Positions 8,052 to 16,592 of a stretch of DNA of 64,000 nt are shown here, in pieces. The notes under the pieces were generated by a model. It was not told the DNA's origin and searched no databases. It worked only from the letters and a program-made list of their open reading frames with translations. The stretch is from positions 1 to 64,000 of the forward strand of contig NZ_LQBD01000004.1 in assembly GCF_046630315.1 (NCBI RefSeq). The letters are read 5' to 3'. The stretch's first letter is position 1. Every line of letters starts with the position of its first letter. A program made the translations under genes and the position numbers. Source of the DNA: Brucella anthropi_A. Lineage in GTDB: Bacteria > Pseudomonadota > Alphaproteobacteria > Rhizobiales > Rhizobiaceae.

Positions 8052-9155
8052 ATGGAAAAGTCTTGCTGGAAAACATCGCGCCGGATACTGGCGCGGGGCG
8101 CAGCTACCTTCCTTATCGCAGCAGGTCTGATTGTTCCGCAGGCCGCGCTTGCCTGCACCAGCTTCGTGCTTCCAACCAGCGATGGTGGCATGGTTTATGG
8201 CCGGACGATGGAATTCGCGTTCGACATGAAGTCCGACATGATTGCCATTCCGCGCAATTACGAGATAACGGCAAGCGCGCCGGAGGGCGCGGCGGGCAAA
8301 AAGTGGAAGGGCAAATATGCCACGATCGGCATGAATGCCTTCGGTATCGTCGCCCTCACCGACGGGATGAACGAGAAGGGGCTTGCGGGCGGCATTCTCT
8401 ATTTCCCAGAATATGCCAAATATCAGGCCCCGTCCACGGCAAAGCCGGAAGACAGCCTTTCCCCATGGGATTTCCTGACCTGGGCGCTGACCAATTTCTC
8501 GACGGTGGCGGAAGTCAAGGATGCCTTGAGCACCATTGCCGTGGTCGATGTGAAGCAGAAGGACATGGGCTTTACCCCGCCGGTCCACTACACGCTGCAT
8601 GATGCGACCGGCGCCTCCATCGTCATCGAGCCGGTCGACGGCAAGCTCAAGGTCTATGACAACAAGATCGGCGTGATGACCAATTCGCCGTCTTTCGACT
8701 GGCACATGACCAATCTGCGCAACTACGCTTATTTCTCGCGCGAGAATCCGAAGCCGTTGCAGATTCTTGGCGATACGATCCAGTCCTTCGGTGAAGGTGC
8801 CGGCATGCATGGCGTGCCCGGCGATACCACGCCGCCGTCGCGTTTCGTGCGCGCCAGCGCCTTCGTTCTTTCCGCCAAGAAAGTACCGAGCGGCCCGGAA
8901 AGCGTTCGTCTGGCCGAACATATCGCCAATAATTTCGACATTCCCAAGGGATGGATCGAAGATCAGAATATGTTCGAATATACCCAGTGGACAGCAATCG
9001 CCGATATGAAGAACGATGTTTATTACATCAAGACTTACGACGATCAGGTATTGCGGTCTTTCAGCTTCAAGGACTTCGATGTCGCGGGCAAGGATATCAC
9101 GACGGTCAAGATGAGCGCCAGGCTGGATGCGCCTTCGATCACCGAGAAGAAATAG
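8052..9155 (+). CDS. Choloylglycine hydrolase / linear amide C-N hydrolase (Ntn family), copy 2
   Basis: 367 aa. The signal peptide (1-34, ending AALA) leaves Cys35 as the N-terminal nucleophile (CTSFVLP). The second motif reads GRTMEF, with Glu where copy 1 (4060-5127) has Asp (MDW). MTNSP and PPSRFVRASAF supply the expected Asn and Arg. It is the same family as copy 1 but clearly divergent in sequence, so this looks like an old duplication or separate acquisition with a likely difference in substrate. GAGG lies about 6 nt before the ATG. A strong terminator follows. Confidence 0.88.
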   Translation: MEKSCWKTSRRILARGAATFLIAAGLIVPQAALACTSFVLPTSDGGMVYGRTMEFAFDMKSDMIAIPRNYEITASAPEGAAGKKWKGKYATIGMNAFGIVALTDGMNEKGLAGGILYFPEYAKYQAPSTAKPEDSLSPWDFLTWALTNFSTVAEVKDALSTIAVVDVKQKDMGFTPPVHYTLHDATGASIVIEPVDGKLKVYDNKIGVMTNSPSFDWHMTNLRNYAYFSRENPKPLQILGDTIQSFGEGAGMHGVPGDTTPPSRFVRASAFVLSAKKVPSGPESVRLAEHIANNFDIPKGWIEDQNMFEYTQWTAIADMKNDVYYIKTYDDQVLRSFSFKDFDVAGKDITTVKMSARLDAPSITEKK

Positions 9156-9176
9156 GGCCATTGCCCTTTGATCGGG

Positions 9177-9203
9177 AAAGGCGGCCAGCGGCCGCCTTTT
9201 TCA
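9177..9203. terminator. Bidirectional terminator
   Basis: AAAGGCGGCC (9177-9186), a 3-nt loop and GGCCGCCTTT (9190-9199) are followed by further T residues. It sits between convergent genes (amidase copy 2 and the XRE gene), and the A-run on the other side serves the minus strand. Confidence 0.88.
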
Positions 9204-9208
9204 TGGGG

Positions 9209-9511
9209 TCAGGGAACATCGTCCGACGCCGTCGGCCCGCCTTCGTTTTCAAGATTTGCAATGCGTCGGGTTTCCGACCGGCTGAACTTCAGCCTGACGC
9301 CGGCCCCGCCGCCATTTTCCGGGATGAACTGCGCTCCGGCCTTTCCGAGCGCTTCGGCAAGGGCCTCGATCATGGCATCCGATGGCTTGCCGAGCTTGCG
9401 TTCGAACTGTTCAATGGTCGCCGCGTCGATCCCCGACAGTTGCGCCAGGCGATCGCGCGAGATTTCCACGAGCGCCCTGGCGGCACGGCATTGAGGTCCG
9501 GTTATCGTCAT
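9209..9511 (-). CDS. XRE-type helix-turn-helix regulator
   Basis: 100 aa. Residues 5-60 form a Cro/C1-type HTH (RAARALVEISRDRLAQLSGI, then ATIEQFERKLGKPSD). The tail has the GAQFIPENGGGAGVRLKF motif common in small Rhizobiales XRE proteins. It presumably binds DNA as a dimer; its target is unknown. The start at 9511 was chosen over an upstream in-frame Met because the family begins there (MTITGPQCRAARAL). It lies downstream of the small gene at 9601-9870 on the same strand, 89 nt apart. Confidence 0.8.
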   Translation of the reverse strand: MTITGPQCRAARALVEISRDRLAQLSGIDAATIEQFERKLGKPSDAMIEALAEALGKAGAQFIPENGGGAGVRLKFSRSETRRIANLENEGGPTASDDVP

Positions 9512-9600
9512 TCGTTTCTCCCCTTTGCAATGTGTGAAAGACAAATGCTGGCAATGCGCTCTCAAGCGTGTCGCAATTTATCGTAGTCATACGACACGCT

Positions 9601-9870
9601 TTAATGATGGTCGGAATTGCCGCCCTTCTTCCCCGCGCCATTGATGATTGCTTCAAGCAGCCAGGGTTTGTGGTCGATGATGTCGGAAAGTTCACGCAGG
9701 CCGATATTCGCCCCCGCATCCTTCAGCAGCTCGCCCGCGACGGAGGCCGATCCATTTTTGCCCTCTCGCGCCATGCGGTGTGCCCGCCGGATCAGAAGCT
9801 CCGGCTGTGAGAAACTGCTTTCGGCCAGTCTCTTCTCAATTCGACGCTGTAGCTCTTCCGGCGCAATCAT
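9601..9870 (-). CDS. Hypothetical small helical protein
   Basis: 89 aa, no signal peptide or membrane segment, and charged. It starts MIAPEELQRRIEKRLAESSF and ends in a Gly/Lys/His-rich tail (GKKGGNSDHH). I do not recognise it. AGGAA lies about 9 nt before the ATG. The coding bias looks ordinary for the surrounding genome. It may share a transcript with the XRE gene downstream. Confidence 0.55.
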   Translation of the reverse strand: MIAPEELQRRIEKRLAESSFSQPELLIRRAHRMAREGKNGSASVAGELLKDAGANIGLRELSDIIDHKPWLLEAIINGAGKKGGNSDHH

Positions 9871-10264
9871 CTTTTGAATTTCCTCATGTCATGACAGGGC
9901 CGTCACCGACAGCGGTTCGCAGCCTCTTTTATGAATTTATGGTGTGATACTGTTTTTGCCACGCGACAATTCGTACAGGCAAAGCGTTTGAGAGGTTTCT
10001 ACTGCCGGGGCAGGCGCCTGTGATTGCTACTTTAGTCTCGGTGAATAGTAACGAAATATTTCAACACATCAAATCCGCAAATCAGACAAATTATTGCCAC
10101 GCTTTCTCTTGTTTGCGCCTGGCCTCCTACTTACATAGCCGATACGCCTTTGCGGGAAGAGGGGCGGTCAGGAGAGCGCATGACGGGAAGCGGTGATCGC
10201 CCCGTCCGGTACGACGGCCTGTGCCTGTTTCCGTTTGATAACAATAATAATTCGATGGTTGGAA
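9871..10264. promoter_or_regulatory. Long leader upstream of the TerC/DUF475 gene, with a strong stem
   Basis: 394 bases separate two divergent genes. The downstream half can fold: GGGGCGGTCA (10161-10170) pairs with TGATCGCCCC (10194-10203), one G-U pair in 10, enclosing a 23-nt GC-rich segment. TerC-family genes in other bacteria often carry manganese-sensing yybP-ykoY leaders, but the conserved bases of that motif were not found. A regulated leader is an inference from folding and gene context only. Confidence 0.35.
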
Positions 10265-11332
10265 ATGGCCACTCTTCGTTATTTCATCTGGCCCATGGTT
10301 TTTACCGTAGTGGGTCTCGCAGGTGCAGTCTGGCTCGGTTTCGAGATGACCGGCACTTTTGGGGGAATGGTCTCCGTCTTCATCATCTGCGCGGTTTTGA
10401 GCGTTCTCGAAATCTCGCTGTCCTTCGATAATGCCATCGTCAATGCGCGCATCTTGCGCGACATGACGCCGGAATGGCAGCATCGCTTCCTGACATGGGG
10501 CATCATCATTGCCGTTTTCGGCATGCGCATCGTCTTTCCGCTGGCCATTGTCGCGATTGCTATGTGGACCGACCCGATCTCGGCGCTGAAGCTGGCGATC
10601 TGGCAACCCAATGAATATGCCCGCGTGATCTCGGAATCGCATACCGGCATCGCTGCCTTTGGCGGCACATTCCTGCTGATGGTCGGCATGAAATATTTCT
10701 TCGACGTCGAAAAGGACGTGCATTGGATCAAGCTTATCGAAAGCCGGATGTCCAAATTCGCTTCGGTTCAAGGTGTCGAGATCGGCGTCGCCATCGCTCT
10801 CATCATCTTCTTCTCTTATCAGCTCGATGCCGAGCATTCGCACACATTCCTGATTGCCGCCCTGTTCGGCCTTCTGACCTTCCTTGCCGTCGAAGGGCTG
10901 GGCGAGATTCTGGATGCGACGCAGGAACAGATGGATATGGTGCATCGCGGCGGCCTCGGCGCCTTCATCTATCTTGAAGTGCTCGATGCCAGCTTCTCGT
11001 TCGACGGGGTGATCGGTGCATTCGCGCTGACCACGAACCTTTTCGTCATCGCCATCGGCCTTGGCATCGGCGCATTCTATGTGCGTTCGCTCACCATCAT
11101 GCTGGTGGAGCGCAAGACGCTCGGACAGTATCGTTATCTCGAACATGGCGCGTTTTATGCCATCCTGGTTCTGGCGGTCATCATGTATGTCCAGACGCTG
11201 GTACATATTCCGGAAGTCATCACCGGCCTTATCGGCGCGGCCTTGATCGGCCTCTCCTTCATGTCGTCGCTGCGCTATAACCGGCTCAACCCCAACTGGC
11301 AGGAAGAAGCCGAAGAGGCCCCAGGGCATTGA
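10265..11332 (+). CDS. TerC-family / DUF475 integral membrane protein
   Basis: 355 aa with about nine hydrophobic segments. It contains the paired acidic motifs of the TerC superfamily: LEISLSFDNAIVNARIL near residue 48 and LEVLDASFSFDGVIGAFALT in the second half, each with Asp in a membrane helix. A His/Asp-rich loop (LDAEHSHTF) lies between. TerC relatives are linked to metal efflux (manganese) or tellurite resistance. The DUF475 branch is uncharacterised, so metal export is inferred. The start at 10265 (MATLRYFIWP) was chosen because upstream in-frame codons run through the structured leader. A terminator follows. Confidence 0.82.
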   Translation: MATLRYFIWPMVFTVVGLAGAVWLGFEMTGTFGGMVSVFIICAVLSVLEISLSFDNAIVNARILRDMTPEWQHRFLTWGIIIAVFGMRIVFPLAIVAIAMWTDPISALKLAIWQPNEYARVISESHTGIAAFGGTFLLMVGMKYFFDVEKDVHWIKLIESRMSKFASVQGVEIGVAIALIIFFSYQLDAEHSHTFLIAALFGLLTFLAVEGLGEILDATQEQMDMVHRGGLGAFIYLEVLDASFSFDGVIGAFALTTNLFVIAIGLGIGAFYVRSLTIMLVERKTLGQYRYLEHGAFYAILVLAVIMYVQTLVHIPEVITGLIGAALIGLSFMSSLRYNRLNPNWQEEAEEAPGH

Positions 11333-11353
11333 ACGCCCTCATATCAGTGGATC

Positions 11354-11382
11354 AAAAGGGCGGCTTCGGCTGCCCTTTTTGT
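11354..11382 (+). terminator. Rho-independent terminator
   Basis: AAAAGGGCGGC, a TTCG tetraloop and GCTGCCCTTTTT form a hairpin with a T-run 20 nt after the TerC/DUF475 stop codon. Confidence 0.9.
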
Positions 11383-11510
11383 TGGCCTTGACCGAATCGC
11401 CGGAGTTGAGGACCATCACCGCATGCGCGTGACATCGCGCTCATGCCGCAGACCGTTTTCTAAAGGGAGCATGATCGGCGCGCGGCGGCTAATTCCGGAA
11501 AGGGAATTCC

Positions 11511-12008
11511 ATGGTCGTGACACGGTTGAGCAAAACCGCCTTCGTGGCGGCAATCGCCTTTTTCGCAACGCTGGTTTCATTCGGTAACATCACCGACTAC
11601 GACACCAATTTCGGGTTTGTGCAGCATGTCCTGATGATGGACACGATCTTCCCCGATGCCACGATCAAATATCGTGCCATCGATAATCCGACGCTGCACA
11701 ATGCCGCCTATATTCTCATCATAGCGGCGGAAACGCTGACCGCGATCCTGTGCTGGATCGGAGCGTTTGCCATGCTGGGCCGTGTCGGCGAGCGGGCGGC
11801 AAGTTTCAACCGCTCCAAGAAATGGGCCATTGCCGGGCTGTCGCTCGGCTTTCTGGTCTGGCAGGTGGGCTTCATGTCCGTCGGCGGAGAATGGTTCGGC
11901 ATGTGGATGTCGCAGACATGGAACGGGATCGAATCCGCCTTCCGCTTCTTCATCACCATCATTGCCGTATTGATCTTCGTGGCGATGCCGGACGGGGAGC
12001 TAGAGTAG
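11511..12008 (+). CDS. DUF2165-family small membrane protein
   Basis: 165 aa with four hydrophobic helices (about 8-25, 64-90, 104-125 and 137-157). The motifs NITDYDTNFGFVQHVLMMDT and MSVGGEWFGMWMSQTWNG are hallmarks of DUF2165, a family of unknown function in proteobacteria. GGAAAGGG precedes the ATG. Its 3' end overlaps the convergent pncA stop by 9 nt. Confidence 0.8.
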   Translation: MVVTRLSKTAFVAAIAFFATLVSFGNITDYDTNFGFVQHVLMMDTIFPDATIKYRAIDNPTLHNAAYILIIAAETLTAILCWIGAFAMLGRVGERAASFNRSKKWAIAGLSLGFLVWQVGFMSVGGEWFGMWMSQTWNGIESAFRFFITIIAVLIFVAMPDGELE

Positions 12009-12629
12009 ATGCGATGCTGAAACAGGCTCGTCGATCAGTTCGACGCCAGCCTGTTTCATCTTTTGCAGCATGATGTCCATGGAGCCGTTGAGATCGATCC
12101 CGCGACTGGCATCAAGGCGCACGCGCACCTGAAAGCCTTCGGCGGCGGCGTCGAGGGCCGAATAGGCGACGCAGAAATCGGTGGCCAGACCCGCCAGCGT
12201 CAGCGCGCCGATATTGCGTTCGCGCAAATATCCGCCAAGGCCGGTGGGCGTCTTGTGATCGTTCTCATAGAAGGCGGAATAGCTGTCCATGCCGATGCGA
12301 AAGCCCTTGCGAATGACAAGTTGTGCCCGCGTCCATTGCAGTTTGGGGTGAAAATCCGCCCCATGGCTGCCCTGCACGCAATGGTCGGGCCAGAGCGTTT
12401 GCAGGCCATAGGCCATTTCTATCGTGTCGAAAGGCCTGGCATGGGAATGGGTCGAGGCAAAGCTTGAGTGATTGGCCGGGTGCCAGTCCTGGGTCAGGAT
12501 CACGTGTTCGCTTTCGTCGATCAGCCGGTTGAGGGTGGGGATGATGTCGTCACCGCCTTCAACCGCCAGCGCACCGCCGGGGCAGAAATCATTCTGGACG
12601 TCGATAACCACAAGTGCATGGCCGATCAT
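12000..12629 (-). CDS. pncA: Nicotinamidase (pyrazinamidase)
   Basis: 209 aa. It hydrolyses nicotinamide to nicotinate in the NAD salvage pathway, in the cytoplasm. The isochorismatase-like fold is evident: D10 (VIDVQNDF), K108 (VIRKG) and C153 (GLATDFCVAYSALDA) form the catalytic triad, and D48/H50/H54 (QDWHPANH) supply the metal site. Length matches the family (about 200-215 aa). The start at 12629 has GGAG upstream; the 21-codon longer frame lacks a ribosome site. It is convergent with the DUF2165 gene, overlapping by 9 nt. Confidence 0.93.
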   Translation of the reverse strand: MIGHALVVIDVQNDFCPGGALAVEGGDDIIPTLNRLIDESEHVILTQDWHPANHSSFASTHSHARPFDTIEMAYGLQTLWPDHCVQGSHGADFHPKLQWTRAQLVIRKGFRIGMDSYSAFYENDHKTPTGLGGYLRERNIGALTLAGLATDFCVAYSALDAAAEGFQVRVRLDASRGIDLNGSMDIMLQKMKQAGVELIDEPVSASHLL

Positions 12630-12766
12630 AAGGCGCTCCGCTTCATTGCTGTCTGTTGGACTATAGCCAGACGATTTTCGCGAAACCAGCAAATATGCGC
12701 GTTCTGGTATAACATCGGCATTGGTGATAGGGACGGCTCAAACCACAAACAGACAGGAACCCCATC

Positions 12767-12988
12767 ATGACAGACGTAATCGTCCGCGACAGCAACGGCA
12801 CTCAATTGAATGACGGCGATTCCGTCACGCTCATCAAGGATCTGAAAGTCAAGGGAACCTCCACGACATTGAAGCGCGGAACGCTGGTCAAGGGCATTCG
12901 CCTGACCGGAAATCCGGCTGAAGTCGATTGCAGCACCAAGCAGGTCAAGGGGTTGGTGCTGCGGACTGAGTTTCTGAAGAAAGCTTAG
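12767..12988 (+). CDS. PhnA-domain (YjdM-like) small protein
   Basis: 73 aa matching the C-terminal domain of YjdM/PhnA proteins: RDSNGTQLNDGDSVTLIKDL, KVKGTSTTLKRGT, VKGIRLTG and GLVLRTEFLKKA. The N-terminal zinc ribbon of the E. coli protein is absent, which is usual for this short form. Despite the old name it has no shown role in phosphonate breakdown. The ATG follows a short region divergent from pncA. The 144-bp palindromic repeat begins at its stop codon. Confidence 0.82.
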   Translation: MTDVIVRDSNGTQLNDGDSVTLIKDLKVKGTSTTLKRGTLVKGIRLTGNPAEVDCSTKQVKGLVLRTEFLKKA

Positions 12989-13132
12989 CACTACAGTTGC
13001 ATTCTTCGTGATGCCGGGCTGCAAAGAGCAATTTGTCTGCGTTCCGGTGCTCACGTACCTTTAAGTACGCTGCGCTCCGGTACTCGAAAATCACTCTTTT
13101 CGCCACGGCCTGACGAATTTGCAACTGTAGTG
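12989..13132. repeat. 144-bp palindromic intergenic repeat (Bru-RS-like), copy 1
   Basis: The element is an imperfect palindrome end to end. The outer arms are CACTACAGTTGCA and TGCAACTGTAGTG; the inner arms around ATGCC-GGCTGCAAAGAG pair with CTCTTTTCGCCACGGCCTGA; the centre carries GTAC on both sides. A second copy lies at 20501-20643. Halling and Bricker described palindromic Bru-RS elements of about 103-105 bp in Brucella; identity with those is likely but not verified. It fills the gap between convergent genes and may act as a bidirectional terminator. Confidence 0.75.
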
Positions 13133-13138
13133 TTAGGC

Positions 13139-14251
13139 TCAGGCATCGATCTCCACGCGACCGCGAGGGCGGCTGCAGCAGGCGAGGATATAGCCTTCCG
13201 CGATCTCGTCATCGCGGATGCCGCCATTGTGGTTCATTTCCGTCTCGCCGCCGAGGCATTTGACCTTGCAGGTGCCGCAGATGCCGAACTCGCAGGCGCT
13301 TGGAATCTTGAGCCCGCCATTGCGGGCGGCAAGCAGGATCGTATCGTTTTCGGTGCATTCGACTTCAACGCCTGAAAGGCTGAAGACGACGCTGGCCGGG
13401 GCGACCGCCGGGGCGGCGGGCGCTGCCGCAGGCGTTTCGGAAAGCGATGACGGCACCGGGACCGACGAAATCTCGCTGGCCGGGTTGAAGCTTTCCTGAT
13501 GGTAGTTGGCCATGTCGAAGCCCGCATCTTCCAAGAGGCCGCGCACGCCGTTCATGAACGGTTCCGGCCCGCAGCAGAAGACTTCACGATGCAGAAAATC
13601 GGGCGCCAGCAGCTCAAGCCGGGCGCGGTCGATGCGCCCATGCAGGCCCGGCCAGACGTGCCGCGCGGAAGATTGTTCGACGATGAAGGCCAGCCGCATG
13701 GCTTCCATGCGACCGGCGAGCAGTTCCAGTTCGCGGCGGAAGATGATGTCGTCCGGCGTGCGCGCGCAATTGATGAAGGCGACGTCGGTTGCCGGTGCGC
13801 AGTCGAAGAGCCAGCGCGTCATGGAAACCATCGGCGTGATGCCGGAACCGGCGGAAATGAAGAGATATTTTTCGCCCGGATGGTTGGCGAGCGAGAAATC
13901 GCCGTTCGGCCCGTAAGCCTTGATCTTCATCGGCGGACGCAGATTGTCGAGCATCCAGCGCGTGCCGATACTGTCTTTCTGCGCCTTGACGGTCACGGAG
14001 ATATGGTAGGGACGCGACGGGGTTGAGGACAGCGTATAGGTGCGCAATACCGGCCCCAGGCCGTCCGAGCGCTCTATCGGCAATTCCAGAGTGACGAACT
14101 GGCCCGGCGTATAGCGGAACCAGTTGTCCTCGGCGGTCTTGAAGGAGAAGGTCATTACATCCGGCGCTTCTTCGATGGCCGAGATGCATTCCAGCATCTG
14201 CAACCTGTCGTTCCACGGCAGCATCTCGTCCAGATATTTCAGAGGCTGCAT
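13139..14251 (-). CDS. gbcB: Ferredoxin-NAD(P) reductase component of a Rieske demethylase (GbcB type)
   Basis: 370 aa. An N-terminal FAD domain (about 15-115; RTYTLSSTP) and NAD-binding domain (SAGSGITPM, CCGPEPFM) are joined by an Ala/Pro-rich linker (about 265-285) to a C-terminal plant-type 2Fe-2S ferredoxin (SACEFGICGTCKVKC plus a later Cys). This layout passes electrons from NAD(P)H to a Rieske oxygenase. The oxygenase gene lies 32 nt upstream on the same strand, and the pair matches GbcAB (glycine betaine to dimethylglycine). The related stachydrine demethylase reductase is an alternative, so the symbol is tentative. Confidence 0.78.
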   Translation of the reverse strand: MQPLKYLDEMLPWNDRLQMLECISAIEEAPDVMTFSFKTAEDNWFRYTPGQFVTLELPIERSDGLGPVLRTYTLSSTPSRPYHISVTVKAQKDSIGTRWMLDNLRPPMKIKAYGPNGDFSLANHPGEKYLFISAGSGITPMVSMTRWLFDCAPATDVAFINCARTPDDIIFRRELELLAGRMEAMRLAFIVEQSSARHVWPGLHGRIDRARLELLAPDFLHREVFCCGPEPFMNGVRGLLEDAGFDMANYHQESFNPASEISSVPVPSSLSETPAAAPAAPAVAPASVVFSLSGVEVECTENDTILLAARNGGLKIPSACEFGICGTCKVKCLGGETEMNHNGGIRDDEIAEGYILACCSRPRGRVEIDA

Positions 14252-14283
14252 GGCCTTCTCACTTCCCGATTCATATTACACTA

Positions 14284-15543
14284 TCAGGCGACGCGGCTGA
14301 GCTTTGCCGTTTCACCGCGCAGGCGCGGCGTAATGGTGTTGGTGTACCATTCGAGGAACTGCATCACGCCGCCTTCATGTTCGACCGAATAGGGGCCGGG
14401 CTGATAGGCGGGCGAGCGAATGCCGACCGCATTTTCCTCCACGATCTGCCGGTCCTGATCATTGGTCTGTATCCAGACATGGGTGAGTTCATCGAGGTTG
14501 TAATCGACGCCTTCCACCGCATCCTTGTGGACCAGCCATTTGGTGGTGACGAGTGTTTCCTCGGCGCTGATCGGCAGAACCCGGAAGGAAATCGCGTGAT
14601 CCGCCATCAGGTGGTTCCAGGTCGAGGGATAGTTGAACAGCAGCATGGCGCCGATATTCGTGCTGCCTGCCACCTGATCGCTCAACGGCTTCCTGACCGC
14701 CGCCTTGCCGGACATGGTATAGCTCACCGCGTCGCGCAGAAGCGGGATGCGGGTGATGCGATAGCGTCCGTCTTCGGACATGTTGAATTCCGCGGGCAGG
14801 CCGACGCTGGCGCAATTCTTCCAGAGCTGATTGATCTCCGGGTCTTCCATCACGCCCTGCACGCCGGTGGCCGATGGCGCTTCCGGATAGGTGCGGCAAA
14901 GCTCGGGATGGTTCGCGGCGCAGTGATAGCACTCGCGGTTGTTTTCCCAGACAAGCTTCCAGTTGCCCTTTTCGATGATCGAGCTTTCAAAGGCGACCTT
15001 CGCATCCTTGATGTTGTGCGGCGCGAGATAGGGTTCGACCAGATTGCGGAAGGCACCGAAATCAGGCGCTTCGTCGGCCACGCAGACATAGATATAGCCG
15101 GCGACGGTTTCGCAATGCACCGGTTTCAGGCCGTATTCGGCCGGCTTGAAGTCAGGGCCGACCTGACGGGCGAAGAGCAGGCGTCCGTCCAGTTCGTAGG
15201 TCCACTGGTGATAGGGGCAGACGAGCTTTGCGGCGGTTCCCTTTTCAGCCGCGCAGATGCGCGAGCCGCGATGGCGGCAGGAATTGTGGAAAGCGCGAAT
15301 GCCGCCCTCAGCATCGCGAACGATGACGACGGGATAAGCGCCGATCTGCACGGTCATGTAGGAGCCGGTCTTCGGCAGCTCGCAATCATGGCCGACAAAC
15401 AGCCAGTCCTTGTAGAAGATGTTCTCCAGATCGAGCTTGTAATAGTCGGGATCGGTGTAGAATTTCTGCTCCAGGCTGAAATTGGGGTCGCGCCCGGTCA
15501 ACAGCCCCAGCATTTCCCCCAGCGCTTTATTGCGAACGTCCAT
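14284..15543 (-). CDS. gbcA: Rieske non-heme iron oxygenase, glycine-betaine demethylase type (GbcA)
   Basis: 419 aa. The Rieske site is C89-x-H91 and C109-x2-H112 (NSCRHRGSR, LVCPYHQW). The mononuclear iron site is H207/H212 (ENNRECYHCAANH), with an acidic ligand further on. Order and length fit the GbcA/stachydrine demethylase group, which removes an N-methyl group as formaldehyde. It was probably co-transcribed with the reductase downstream. The start at 15543 (MDVRNKALGEMLG) was chosen because the family begins there, though the ribosome site is weak. The substrate (glycine betaine or proline betaine) is not decidable from sequence. Confidence 0.8.
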   Translation of the reverse strand: MDVRNKALGEMLGLLTGRDPNFSLEQKFYTDPDYYKLDLENIFYKDWLFVGHDCELPKTGSYMTVQIGAYPVVIVRDAEGGIRAFHNSCRHRGSRICAAEKGTAAKLVCPYHQWTYELDGRLLFARQVGPDFKPAEYGLKPVHCETVAGYIYVCVADEAPDFGAFRNLVEPYLAPHNIKDAKVAFESSIIEKGNWKLVWENNRECYHCAANHPELCRTYPEAPSATGVQGVMEDPEINQLWKNCASVGLPAEFNMSEDGRYRITRIPLLRDAVSYTMSGKAAVRKPLSDQVAGSTNIGAMLLFNYPSTWNHLMADHAISFRVLPISAEETLVTTKWLVHKDAVEGVDYNLDELTHVWIQTNDQDRQIVEENAVGIRSPAYQPGPYSVEHEGGVMQFLEWYTNTITPRLRGETAKLSRVA

Positions 15544-15883
15544 AGAATCGAACCCTTGCTTTCCATCTTGGATCGGCCTTGCGCTGTTCTCCCAGCGACC
15601 ATGGCTCGATCCGGTGTTCCCTTTGTCTTCCAGAAGCGCGGCTTGTCCCGTTATCTCAATGGCTTGCCCACATCTCCCGAGGTCTGTGAACTGGCTTCCG
15701 TTACGCTGATTCAATCACTGAACTATTCCAAACGCGCATTGGGATGCGACATGGTTTTCGCGTAAAGACGACACGTCAAAATATCGCGTTCACGACGTTT
15801 CCGGGATTGCAAATTGGTTTAAAAGCCAGTTACCACGTCAACCATATCCCAATCTGTTTCATCCCATGGGAGGATCGGTGGCC
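15544..15883. promoter_or_regulatory. Divergent promoter region between gbcA and the lyxose isomerase gene
   Basis: 340 bases without a gene. A short dyad TGGTTTAAAAGCCA (15815-15828), with outer TGG/CCA, lies about 55 nt before the isomerase start and resembles a GntR-type half-site pair. This is a weak, single-site observation. Confidence 0.3.
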
Positions 15884-16570
15884 ATGAAACGTTCTGAAAT
15901 CAACGAGATCATTCGTGAAAGCGACGCATTCATCCGCTCTTTCGGCTATGTCATGCCGCCATTCGCATATTGGTCGCCCGAGGAATTGAAGGCGCGCACC
16001 TCGTCCGATGCCCATGCCATCCGCGAGGCGCGTCTTGGCTGGGATATCACCGATTACGGGCAGGGCAAGTTTGCCGATCTCGGCCTGTTCCTCTTCACCA
16101 CGCGCAACGGCAATGCCGCGGACCTCAAGCGCGGCGGCGGCATGCTCTATGCCGAAAAGATCATGATTTCGCGTGAAAACCAGCTTTCGCCCATGCATCG
16201 CCATGTGGTGAAGGCGGAAGACATCATCAATCGCGGCGGCGGCACGCTGGTGCTGGAACTGTTCAACTCGCTGCCGGATGGCAGCGTGGACGAGGAAACC
16301 GATGTGACGGTCGCAACCGATGGACGCCTTGTGACGCAGAAGGCGGGCGCGCATCTGAAGCTCCAGCCGGGCGAAAGCGTCACGCTGCTGCCGGGCAACT
16401 GGCACGCTTTCTGGGGCGAGGGCGGCGACGTGCTGATCGGCGAGGTTTCGACCGTCAATGACGATCTGACCGATAATATTTTCCGCGAGCCGATCGGCCG
16501 TTTTTCGGATATCGAAGAAAATGAAAAGCCGCTGCATCTCTTGGTCTCAGACTACGACAAGTGGCTTTAA
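15884..16570 (+). CDS. D-lyxose / D-mannose isomerase family protein
   Basis: 228 aa cupin-type sugar isomerase. The metal site is visible in MHRHVVKAEDI (two His and a Glu) and GNWHAFW (third His). The segment ARLGWDITDYGQGKFADLGL and the family length (about 225-230) fit D-lyxose ketol-isomerase (D-lyxose to D-xylulose, also D-mannose to D-fructose). The start at 15884 has GGGAGG 10 nt upstream; an ATG at 15866 overlaps that site and was rejected. ugd follows 22 nt downstream, suggesting one transcript. Confidence 0.8.
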   Translation: MKRSEINEIIRESDAFIRSFGYVMPPFAYWSPEELKARTSSDAHAIREARLGWDITDYGQGKFADLGLFLFTTRNGNAADLKRGGGMLYAEKIMISRENQLSPMHRHVVKAEDIINRGGGTLVLELFNSLPDGSVDEETDVTVATDGRLVTQKAGAHLKLQPGESVTLLPGNWHAFWGEGGDVLIGEVSTVNDDLTDNIFREPIGRFSDIEENEKPLHLLVSDYDKWL

Positions 16571-16592
16571 TCCCAACTGAAGGACTGAACAT

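Noticed and set aside
10081..10264. yybP-ykoY manganese riboswitch before the TerC-type gene
   Set aside because: The conserved GGGGAGUAG and GUCAACA-type bases were not found, so only a generic structured leader is reported.
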